Shown here piece after piece: positions 57,141 through 64,000 of a stretch of DNA of 64,000 nucleotides (positions are counted from its first letter, which is position 1; each line of letters starts with the position of its first letter). The stretch covers positions 80,800 through 144,799 of the forward strand of contig JAIOIH010000014.1 in assembly GCA_019912395.1 (NCBI GenBank). Direction: 5' to 3'. The notes below the pieces were generated by a model that was not told the DNA's origin, made no database searches, and worked only from the letters and a program-made list of their open reading frames with translations. The stretch is from Flavobacteriales bacterium. Its GTDB lineage: Bacteria > Bacteroidota > Bacteroidia > Flavobacteriales_F > PHOS-HE28. The position numbers and the translations under genes are program-made.

Positions 57141-59528
57141 ATGAATTCGACCAACACCGACATCGCCGAAGAAAAAATGACCCTTGACGAGGTCCGCGAA
57201 GAGATCCTCCGCGACTTCGCCCTCGTGATGCTCAGCCGCGAGGCCAGCCTCCTCGGCCGCAGGGAAGTGCTTACCGGCAAGGCCAAGTTCGGCATCTTCG
57301 GTGATGGCAAGGAACTGGCACAGGTGTGCATGGCCAAGCAGTTCCGCCCCGGTGATTGGCGCAGCGGCTACTACCGCGACCAAACGTTCATGTTCGCCAT
57401 TGGCGAGCTCACCGTTCAACAATGGTTCGCCCAGCTGTACGCCCATGCGGACGTACACGCCGAGCCCGCCAGCGCGGGACGCCAGATGAACGGCCACTTC
57501 GCCACCCGCAGCCTGGACGACAACGGCGAGTGGAAGAACCTCGCCGAGCAATACAATTCCAGTCCGGACATCTCCCCCACCGCCGGCCAGATGCCGCGCC
57601 TGCTCGGGCTCGCGCAGGCCAGCAAGATGTTCCGGCAGAACGAGGCGCTGCACGGCTACACGCAATTCAGCAACCGCGGCAACGAGGTCGCCTTCGGCAC
57701 CATCGGTGACGCCAGCACCAGCGAAGGACCGTTCTGGGAAGCGATCAATGCGGCCGGCGTGCTCCAAGTGCCCATGGCCGTGAGCGTTTGGGACGACGGC
57801 TGGGGCATCAGCGTGAGCAAGGAATACCAGACCACCAAGGGCAGCATCAGCAAATTGCTCCAAGGTTTCGAGAAGCAGGAAGGCACCAACGGCCTGCGCA
57901 TCCACAGGGTGAAGGGCTGGGACTACGCCGCGCTGAACAAGACCTACGAACAGGCCATCGGCCTATGCCGCGAGGAGCATGTGCCGTGCCTGATCCACGT
58001 GGAGGAGATCACCCAGCCGCAAGGCCACAGCACCAGCGGAAGCCACGAGCGCTACAAGAGCAAGGAGCTACTGGATTGGTACAAGACCGCCGACTGCACC
58101 GTGCGCTTCCGCGAATGGATCCTCGCCTTCAAGCCCGGTGGGGTGCCCATCGCCACGGCGGAACAACTGGATGCCATCCAAGCAAAGGCAAAAGCCGATG
58201 CCCGCGCTGCGCAGAAGGCCGCATGGGCGGATTTCCTCGCGCCGATCCAAGCCGAACGGGAAGAAGTGACGGCGCTCGTTGAAGGTCTTGGTGTTGAAGG
58301 CACCGATGCGCTCGCACAGGAATTGCGCAGCGCCATGGATCCCGGCCGCAAGGACATCATGAGCACCGCGCGTCGTGCGTTGATCGCTGCGAGCGGGACC
58401 GGCAACGCAGCCGTGGAAGCCTTGAAGAACTGGGTGGACCAAGCGAACGTCGCGAACGCCGATCGGTACGGCAGCCATCTGTACAGCCAAAGTGCAAAGA
58501 GTTGCCTGAACGTGCGCGAAGTACCGGTGCAGTACAGCGACGATGAAGAGGTGGACGGCCGCGTCCTCATCCGCGACAACTTCGCCGCGCTCTTCGAGAA
58601 GGAGCCGCTGCTCCTCACCTTCGGGGAGGACACCGGCAGGATCGGCGACGTGAACCAGGGCATGGAAGGCATGCAGGCGCGCTTCGGCGAACTGCGCGTG
58701 AGCGATGTCGGCATCCGCGAGAACAGCATCCTCGGCCAAGGCATTGGAATGGCCCTTCGCGGCCTGCGCCCCGTGGCGGAGATCCAATACCTGGACTACC
58801 TGCTCTACTGCCTCCAGCCGATGAGCGACGACCTCGCCACCATCCAATGGCGCACCAAGGGCGGCCAGAAGGCACCGCTGATCGTGCGCACGCGCGGGCA
58901 CCGGCTCGAAGGTGTCTGGCACAGCGGCAGCCCCATGGGCATGATCATCAACAGCCTGCGCGGCATCGTGGTGTGCGTGCCGCGCAACATGCAGCAGGCC
59001 GCGGGCATGTACAATACGCTGATCCAAAGCGATGATCCCGCGCTGGTGATCGAATGCCTCAACGGCTACCGCACCAAGGAGCGCCTGCCGAGCAACCTCG
59101 GCGAATTCACCGTGCCCATCGGCATTCCGGAGATCGTCCGTGAAGGCAAGGACCTCACGTTGGTGAGCTATGGAAGCACTTTTCACATCTGCAAACAGGC
59201 AGCGGAGCGGCTCTACGAACTGGGCATCGATGTCGAGATGGTGGATGCACGCACGCTCCTCCCCTTCGACCGAGAGCACCGCATTGTGGAAAGCCTGAAA
59301 AAGACCAATCGCCTGCTGGTAGTGGACGAGGACGTGCCCGGTGGTGCCAGCGCCTACATCCTGCAACAGGTGCTGCAAGTGCAAGGCGGCTACCGCTGGT
59401 TGGACAGCGCGCCCGTAACGCTTACCGCCAAACCACACCGTCCGGCATACGGCACGGACGGGGATTACTTCAGCAAGCCGAGTGTGGAGGATGTGGTGGA
59501 GGCGGTGGTGGGGATGATGCGGGAGTAA
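57141..59528 (+). CDS. Fused alpha-beta E1 component of a 2-oxoacid dehydrogenase
   Basis: 795 residues. The N-terminal half is the alpha subunit, with the thiamine diphosphate site GTIGDASTSEGPFWEAINAA and FGIFGDGKELAQVCM. The C-terminal half is the beta subunit (LLLTFGEDTGRIGDVNQGME, SDVGIRENSILGQGIGMALR, LLVVDEDVPGGASAYILQQV). Fusion of the two is common in Bacteroidota. It decarboxylates pyruvate or branched-chain 2-oxoacids and passes the acyl group to an E2 lipoyl protein not in this window. Substrate cannot be fixed from sequence. Confidence 0.92.
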   Translation: MNSTNTDIAEEKMTLDEVREEILRDFALVMLSREASLLGRREVLTGKAKFGIFGDGKELAQVCMAKQFRPGDWRSGYYRDQTFMFAIGELTVQQWFAQLYAHADVHAEPASAGRQMNGHFATRSLDDNGEWKNLAEQYNSSPDISPTAGQMPRLLGLAQASKMFRQNEALHGYTQFSNRGNEVAFGTIGDASTSEGPFWEAINAAGVLQVPMAVSVWDDGWGISVSKEYQTTKGSISKLLQGFEKQEGTNGLRIHRVKGWDYAALNKTYEQAIGLCREEHVPCLIHVEEITQPQGHSTSGSHERYKSKELLDWYKTADCTVRFREWILAFKPGGVPIATAEQLDAIQAKAKADARAAQKAAWADFLAPIQAEREEVTALVEGLGVEGTDALAQELRSAMDPGRKDIMSTARRALIAASGTGNAAVEALKNWVDQANVANADRYGSHLYSQSAKSCLNVREVPVQYSDDEEVDGRVLIRDNFAALFEKEPLLLTFGEDTGRIGDVNQGMEGMQARFGELRVSDVGIRENSILGQGIGMALRGLRPVAEIQYLDYLLYCLQPMSDDLATIQWRTKGGQKAPLIVRTRGHRLEGVWHSGSPMGMIINSLRGIVVCVPRNMQQAAGMYNTLIQSDDPALVIECLNGYRTKERLPSNLGEFTVPIGIPEIVREGKDLTLVSYGSTFHICKQAAERLYELGIDVEMVDARTLLPFDREHRIVESLKKTNRLLVVDEDVPGGASAYILQQVLQVQGGYRWLDSAPVTLTAKPHRPAYGTDGDYFSKPSVEDVVEAVVGMMRE

Positions 59529-59539
59529 TAGCCACTCGC

Positions 59540-60037
59540 ATGTTCCGTATACTCTGTTCTCTCATTAACGTGCTCCTTACCCTGCTTACATGGGCACAAG
59601 AACCACCTCGCAGAGGCACCTATGGGGATAAAGCCTACATGCGGCAGTTCAAAGTCACTCAAGATCTCGTTGAGATCCTCGCCGACGGCAGGAAGGCTGG
59701 ATTGAGTTCATTCTTTGAACGCACCACCTACGCTGATTCTCTTCAGCCCACATTGGATTCACTCGCAGCTACTTGGGGAAAGGGTGAACGCAAGCGCATC
59801 ATTGTGCAAGGCGAAATCGACGGCCCAGACAATCGGATGCGTGCTACGGTGCTGACTGCGGATGACAAGGTCCTTGGACAAGTCGTAGTCTACTATGCTC
59901 CGAAAGATGCGATATGCTTAATCCGCAAATTCGGGGTCGTCTCAAAGAAGAAGATCGTATTTGACACGTCTGACCTGCCACCAAAAGAAGAACCTCCTCC
60001 GACCCAGCAGATGCTGGAAGAGCAACAGAATCGATAG
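59540..60037 (+). CDS. Hypothetical secreted protein
   Basis: 165 residues with a signal peptide (ILCSLINVLLTLLTWAQ). The body has a mixed alpha-beta look (RIIVQGEIDGPDNRMRATVL, KVLGQVVVYYAPKDAICLIR) and a Glu/Pro/Gln-rich tail. No family recognised. The base composition is visibly less GC-rich than its neighbours, which may mean recent acquisition or low constraint. It begins 11 nt after the E1 gene. Confidence 0.65.
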   Translation: MFRILCSLINVLLTLLTWAQEPPRRGTYGDKAYMRQFKVTQDLVEILADGRKAGLSSFFERTTYADSLQPTLDSLAATWGKGERKRIIVQGEIDGPDNRMRATVLTADDKVLGQVVVYYAPKDAICLIRKFGVVSKKKIVFDTSDLPPKEEPPPTQQMLEEQQNR

Positions 60038-60363
60038 GTGCCACGAATCCTCGCGCTTTTCAAGACATCGACGGCGACCGGTTCTTCTTCTTAAAGCACG
60101 CACTTGCTCTTTTCGCAGATACCCCAGCCAGCGCTCGCGTTTCTTGCGAGCACATGTAAATCCTGAAGACCCACGCCATGGTCTTTCGGATGGAGCTCTG
60201 ACGCGGCGTTGATCAACTGCCATCGGTGGAAACTTGCCGTGGCCTCGTGTCCGTTCGCCAGATCGCCGCGGATACCTTGCCTTCCATCGTTGAACCGCCT
60301 GCGCGCAGATCGTCCCCATGATCCGAAAAGTCCGTTCATGCGCAAGGGCATAACACCCGCCGC
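60038..60363. other. Gap before the methyltransferase gene
   Basis: 326 nt without a convincing gene. It contains a small hairpin (GCTCGC 60133-60138 with GCGAGC 60146-60151) that could end the upstream transcript. A minus-strand open frame at 60091-60351 has no recognisable similarity. No operator or repeat stands out. Confidence 0.5.
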
Positions 60364-61110
60364 ATGAACGAACAGGACTGGGATGATGTCGCCACCACCT
60401 TCGAGGAGGAGATCTTCAACGTGCCGGAGAACGATACGAAGGGATTGATCACCGAGGCGATCGAACGTCTCGCTTCACCCGAGGCGACGGCCACGGACCT
60501 CGGTTGTGGCGTGGGCCGGACATTGCCATTGCTCTCCCGGAATTTTGCCCACGTTCAGGCCGTGGACGTCAGCAGCCAATGCCTTGCCGTGGCGGAGAGG
60601 GCCTGCGCGGAATGCAACAACATCACCTACGTGCATGCCGACCTTTCCAATGACCGGAACGGCTATCCGGCGACCAACGTGGTGCTCTGCATCAACACGC
60701 TGCTGAACGCTTCCATCACGGTGCGCGAACCGCTCTTCGACCGCACCTGCCGCAGCGTGAAGCGTGGTGGCCACCTGGTGCTGGTGGTGCCCGCACTGGG
60801 TTCCGCGCTGCTCACGGCATATCGACGTCTTCAATGGAACCTGCGCGACGGCATGAGCCCCGAACAAGCACAATTGGAGACAACAAAGAATGATGCGGGC
60901 ATCGAACATGGCATCGTGCAGATCGACGGCGTGCCCACCAAGCATTTTCTACGTGAGGAGTTGGAAGCATCCTTGCTGGCCCGGGGTTTCGCAGTGGACA
61001 CGATGGAGAAGCTCGAGTATGGCTGGGACACGGAGTTCACCGCGCCACCGCGCTGGATGAAGGCACCCTACCCATGGGACTGGTTCCTGGTGGCGAAACG
61101 CATGCGCTGA
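60364..61110 (+). CDS. SAM-dependent methyltransferase
   Basis: 248 residues. Motif I is ATDLGCGVGRTLPLL, the acidic strand-2 end is VQAVDVSSQCLAVAERA, and ITYVHADLSND and GGHLVLVVPALGSALL complete the class I fold. Substrate unknown. It stands alone, with gaps on both sides. Confidence 0.88.
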   Translation: MNEQDWDDVATTFEEEIFNVPENDTKGLITEAIERLASPEATATDLGCGVGRTLPLLSRNFAHVQAVDVSSQCLAVAERACAECNNITYVHADLSNDRNGYPATNVVLCINTLLNASITVREPLFDRTCRSVKRGGHLVLVVPALGSALLTAYRRLQWNLRDGMSPEQAQLETTKNDAGIEHGIVQIDGVPTKHFLREELEASLLARGFAVDTMEKLEYGWDTEFTAPPRWMKAPYPWDWFLVAKRMR

Positions 61111-61213
61111 GCGGCCGGCCCTCCTCATTGTCCTTCAGGCTGCACGTGGACCGCATTGCAGTACACAAGGATGGCCACCATACTGAACTGTACACACCCA
61201 TTCACGGGCATGC

Positions 61214-61221
61214 TAGTTTTG
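61214..61221 (+). promoter_or_regulatory. -7 element upstream of AhpD-like gene
   Basis: TAGTTTTG, an exact TAnnTTTG match, 22 nt before the ATG at 61244. No Crp/Fnr-type site lies at the regulon spacing. Confidence 0.5.
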
Positions 61222-61243
61222 TGTACCAGGACCCACATCCATC

Positions 61244-61705
61244 ATGAAACCCAGATTGAACATTGCCGCCGCTGCCCCCGGCATCTACAAAGCCATGTCG
61301 GGGCTCGAGGAATACCTCCACCATTGTTCCATTGAGATCCCCCTGATTCACTTGATAAAGCTGCGGGCCTCCCAGATCAATGAGTGCGCCTATTGCATCG
61401 ACATGCACTGGAAGGACCTGCGTGCGCTTGGCGAGGATGAGCAACGGCTCTACTCCTTGGATGCTTGGCGCGAATGCCCTTGGTACACCGATCGCGAACG
61501 CGCCGCCCTGGCCTGGACCGAGGCCGTGACCCTGGTGGCCGAAGACCAGGTCCCGGATGCCGTGTACAATGAGGTCCATCCGCATTTCAGCGATACCGAG
61601 CTCGCCGACCTCACCTTCGCCATTGCCACCATCAATGTGTGGAACAGGCTTTCCATCGCGGCGCGCGGGGAGCCTGGCGTGTACAAGGTGAAGCAGCACG
61701 CGTGA
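61244..61705 (+). CDS. AhpD/CMD-family alkylhydroperoxidase-like protein
   Basis: 153 residues. The active site LRASQINECAYCIDMHWKD has the Glu-CxxC-His arrangement of AhpD-like proteins, unlike the cysteine-free relative at 13166. It starts at MKPRLNIAAAAPGIYKAM, typical of this subgroup. It likely reduces peroxides via its cysteine pair. It is convergent with the SMR gene (16-nt gap). Confidence 0.9.
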   Translation: MKPRLNIAAAAPGIYKAMSGLEEYLHHCSIEIPLIHLIKLRASQINECAYCIDMHWKDLRALGEDEQRLYSLDAWRECPWYTDRERAALAWTEAVTLVAEDQVPDAVYNEVHPHFSDTELADLTFAIATINVWNRLSIAARGEPGVYKVKQHA

Positions 61706-61721
61706 GCGGTACGTCCCTTGG

Positions 61722-62093
61722 CTACCCGCCACGCTTCAGCCCGATCACGCCGATGATGATGAAGGCGAACCACAGCAGTTGCATACCACTTGCAGGTTGC
61801 CTGAACCAGAAGGTGTCGATCATCTTGGAGCTGATCAATGCCACGGCCATCCAGACCGCGAAGGCGGTGCTGGCAGGAATGGTGCGCATGCTCATGGACA
61901 GAAAGATCACATTGCCCGCGCCGAAGACGGCATAGCCCAGGAACGGCAGCAGCGATTTGGCGTGCAATGGATCACTGAAGAGTCCGGACCAGCCCATCTC
62001 CTTCACTGCCCTTACATCCATCGCACGCACGGCATAGAGCCATACGGATTCACTGAGCGATGCGATGAGGAGATAGATCCAGCTAATGGCCAT
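61722..62093 (-). CDS. Small multidrug resistance (SMR) family transporter
   Basis: 123 residues from the ATG at 62093, with four helices. The essential membrane Glu is at position 15 (YLLIASLSESVWLYAVRAM), and helix 3 shows IPASTAFAVWMAVALISSK. SMR proteins act as dimers exporting cations, guanidinium or drugs by proton exchange; the subtype cannot be set by eye. Confidence 0.85.
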   Translation of the reverse strand: MAISWIYLLIASLSESVWLYAVRAMDVRAVKEMGWSGLFSDPLHAKSLLPFLGYAVFGAGNVIFLSMSMRTIPASTAFAVWMAVALISSKMIDTFWFRQPASGMQLLWFAFIIIGVIGLKRGG

Positions 62094-62210
62094 GCGTACC
62101 GGTTTCGGAGCGCAAGGAACGCAGGAAGCTCGGAACAGGCTCCACCTTTCCCGTTTTACCGGAACGCCCCTACCTTCGATGAGCAAACCGTGTTCCTATC
62201 CTTCCAACAA

Positions 62211-63488
62211 ATGGCATTCACGCCCCCAAGCATTCGATGGCCGCGCATATCGTGCGCCTGGATCGCCAGTGCCTCGCTCAGCGCAGCCATGGCTCAAACG
62301 GAAAATTCCGGTGACATCATTCCCCAGCCCGGATCGGTGCCGGCGTTCTCGCTTGAAGCGGAATTCGATCTGCCACCGCACTATACCTTGTCCGACAGCG
62401 TCGACCTAAGCCCTTGGTTCCCGCCGCCCGGCAACCAACGCCGACAAGCCTCCTGCACCACGTGGGCCCTGTGCTACGGTGCAATGGGCTATGCGCTTAA
62501 CCGCTCGCTGGGCCGCACCTATACGCCTCTGGACACCGCCGATCCAGCCACCACCTACAGCCCGGCGTTCCTCTTCAACCTCCTGAAGCAGCGTGACGAC
62601 GAAGCCTGCACCACCAACGCATCCTTCGAAAACGTGGTAAAGCTGGCCCAAGGAGAGGGTTGCTGCCGATGGTCCGAAATGCCCTACGATACCGCATGGA
62701 ACGGCTGCTTGGAGGCCGTGCCGCTGAGAGCCATGCAAGAGGCGGGGCAATTCCACCTGCCGGAATTGATCGACATCGACCCCACCAACAAACTCCAATG
62801 GCAATACCATCTGGACCAAGGGCGGCCCATCATCACCGAGATCACCATCGATTCCCTGTTCTTCCATGGTGGCTATGCCACCCATGGCGACAGCATGCTG
62901 CATTGGCGCTACACTGGCCCCGTGCGCTTTATGGGTGGTCATGCGGTGGTGTGTACCGGGTACGAGAACGACAGCACCTTCACCTTCATCAATTCGTATG
63001 GTACCCGTTGGGGCTGCGACGGCTATTTCACGGCGAGCTGGGACATGATCTTCCGCCGATGTTACGGTGCGCATGTGCTCATGCCGGACATCTCCAACAC
63101 CGACCTGCTACCCTTGCTCCCTGCGGGAAACAGGACATTGAACGGTGAGAGGGTCAAGAAAGGGATCAGGCCCGGAAGATCCATTAGGGTGAACCATGCG
63201 CTGGTGCAACTGGCCGCGCTTACGCCCGACCAGGAACGAGCGGTGGTACGGGTGGTCCGGCCCTCGGACCATGAAGTGCTGCACACCTTGCACCTGCGCC
63301 CAGGCCGGACCATGACCATTTACGGGAACGGCAAGCGGACCGACTACATGTACAGCAAACCCTCCATTCCGGGAAGGTGGTTCAAGCGGCCGATCCGGCT
63401 CATCGTAACCAATACGGATATCGCTTCGGACCCCTATCTGGTGCGCCGGGACACCCTGTTGCGGCGTCTCCATGCCGGAATGCGGTGA
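62211..63488 (+). CDS. Papain-family (C1) cysteine protease, secreted
   Basis: 425 residues from the ATG at 62211, with an N-terminal signal-like segment ending near AAMAQTE. The catalytic Cys region is RRQASCTTWALCYGAMGYAL (oxyanion Gln and Cys), the His is in MGGHAVVCTGYEN and the Asn in FINSYGTRWGCDGYF. The C-terminal 120 residues form a basic domain of unknown role (GKRTDYMYSKPSIPGRWFK). It is probably a periplasmic or surface peptidase. Confidence 0.88.
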   Translation: MAFTPPSIRWPRISCAWIASASLSAAMAQTENSGDIIPQPGSVPAFSLEAEFDLPPHYTLSDSVDLSPWFPPPGNQRRQASCTTWALCYGAMGYALNRSLGRTYTPLDTADPATTYSPAFLFNLLKQRDDEACTTNASFENVVKLAQGEGCCRWSEMPYDTAWNGCLEAVPLRAMQEAGQFHLPELIDIDPTNKLQWQYHLDQGRPIITEITIDSLFFHGGYATHGDSMLHWRYTGPVRFMGGHAVVCTGYENDSTFTFINSYGTRWGCDGYFTASWDMIFRRCYGAHVLMPDISNTDLLPLLPAGNRTLNGERVKKGIRPGRSIRVNHALVQLAALTPDQERAVVRVVRPSDHEVLHTLHLRPGRTMTIYGNGKRTDYMYSKPSIPGRWFKRPIRLIVTNTDIASDPYLVRRDTLLRRLHAGMR

Positions 63489-63491
63489 TGC

Positions 63492-64000
63492 TCATGCCCG
63501 CTCCACAAAGTACATGTTCAGCATGCCCTTGCCCTTGACCTGCACAGCTCCGCGCGGGGTGAAGCGCAGGCCGGCCGCGTCCTTTATCTCGTCGTAAGTG
63601 GTCTGGCTGATGTTCACTTTGGCCACCTCGCCGGAGGTTTCCATGCGGTTGGCCACGTTCACCGTGTCGCCCCAGATGTCGTAGGCATACTTCTTCACAC
63701 CCACGATGCCGGCGATCACCGGTCCGGTGTGCAGGCCCGTACGCATCACGAAATAATGGCGGCCTTCAGCGATCCGCTGTTGCTTGTACGCTTGCATGAA
63801 TTCGTGCATATCCAATGCCGCGTGTACGGTCTGTAGCGGGCTGCCCCTGTCCTTGTCCGGAAGTCCGCCTGCGGCCATGTAGGCATCACCGATGGTCTTG
63901 ATCTTCTCGATGCCGTGCTTCTCCACGATGCCGTCGAACGCCTTGAAGCAATGGTCGAGCTCTCCGACCAGGTCCTGGGCGCTCATCTTCGCGCCCATCT
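63492..64000 (-). CDS. Class III adenylate/guanylate cyclase domain, N-terminus cut by window edge
   Basis: Only the C-terminal 169 residues are in the window; the coding frame runs past the right edge. The cyclase core is clear: GIEKIKTIGDAYMAAGGLP, RTGLHTGPVIAGIVGVKKYA and YDIWGDTVNVANRMETSGEV. The N-terminal sensory or membrane part is missing, so the signal is unknown. Confidence 0.9.
   Translation of the reverse strand, partial: MGAKMSAQDLVGELDHCFKAFDGIVEKHGIEKIKTIGDAYMAAGGLPDKDRGSPLQTVHAALDMHEFMQAYKQQRIAEGRHYFVMRTGLHTGPVIAGIVGVKKYAYDIWGDTVNVANRMETSGEVAKVNISQTTYDEIKDAAGLRFTPRGAVQVKGKGMLNMYFVERA

Noticed and set aside
1-64000. rRNA, tRNA, CRISPR arrays, insertion sequences, prophage or integrase genes
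   Set aside because: None was recognised: no transposase or integrase motifs, no regularly spaced repeats, no tRNA-like or rRNA-like stretches.

Overview
The window looks like a chromosomal segment of a high-GC Bacteroidota bacterium, most likely in the Flavobacteriales. It has TAnnTTTG-type -7 promoter elements, lipoprotein signals on most periplasmic redox proteins, two secreted proteins with Bacteroidota-style C-terminal sorting domains, a fused E1 2-oxoacid dehydrogenase, and a clade II type NosZ with its nos accessory genes. Gene lineage is inferred from these traits only; no rRNA or tRNA gene was seen. The left and right edge genes (bcrA and a class III cyclase) are cut by the window.

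Layout. 1-3004 (minus) carries bcrC-bcrB-bcrA, a class I (ATP-dependent) benzoyl-CoA reductase operon in canonical CBA(D) order. Divergent from it, 3231-9808 (plus) carries molybdenum-hydroxylase maturation genes (MocA-like, XdhC), a short-chain dehydrogenase, a fused HcrC-HcrA, HcrB with the [4Fe-4S] loop specific to 4-hydroxybenzoyl-CoA reductase, and a hemerythrin. 10395-16255 has NarK with an unusual soluble insertion, a TDT transporter, an outer-membrane porin and a secreted repeat protein. 16423-21234 is an operon of a TonB-dependent receptor, a sulfite-oxidase-fold lipoprotein, a ModE-like regulator, a hemerythrin and MoaA. 21280-27795 (minus) has a large conserved unknown protein and norC-norB-nadA-nadB. 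28021-39342 holds a HxlR/oxidoreductase pair, a K+ channel, a TetR-controlled RND efflux operon and small membrane proteins. 39430-44444 has OsmC, NRDE/TANGO2, a Cys-tailed MarR, a thioredoxin-like protein and a B12-dependent ribonucleotide reductase. 44925-55382 is the denitrification island: fasciclin lipoprotein, cyt c-nosZ-orf-nosL-nosD-nosF-nosY, an orphan heme-copper-oxidase-like protein, a second cyt c, and nirK. 55580-64000 is mostly housekeeping or unrelated genes.

How they work together. The gene set describes a facultative anaerobe coupling anaerobic aromatic-ring reduction (4-hydroxybenzoyl-CoA to benzoyl-CoA to cyclohexadienoyl-CoA) to nitrogen-oxide respiration (nitrate/nitrite transport, NirK, a NOR-like complex, NosZ), with molybdenum cofactor supply to match. 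No nitrate reductase is in the window.

The strongest new observation is a family of nine palindromes, TGAY-N4-RTCA (Crp/Fnr type), in promoter regions. In most cases the palindrome centre lies 35.5-37.5 nt from the last base of a downstream TAnnTTTG-like element. The sites link bcr/hcr, narK, the TonB/Moco operon, norCB-nadAB, the nos operon and four genes of unknown role. A second strong observation is that the only NOR candidate, NorB, has lost an FeB histidine, the FeB glutamate and one low-spin heme histidine by alignment to canonical NorB, while a separate orphan protein beside nos keeps three FeB/CuB-type histidines.
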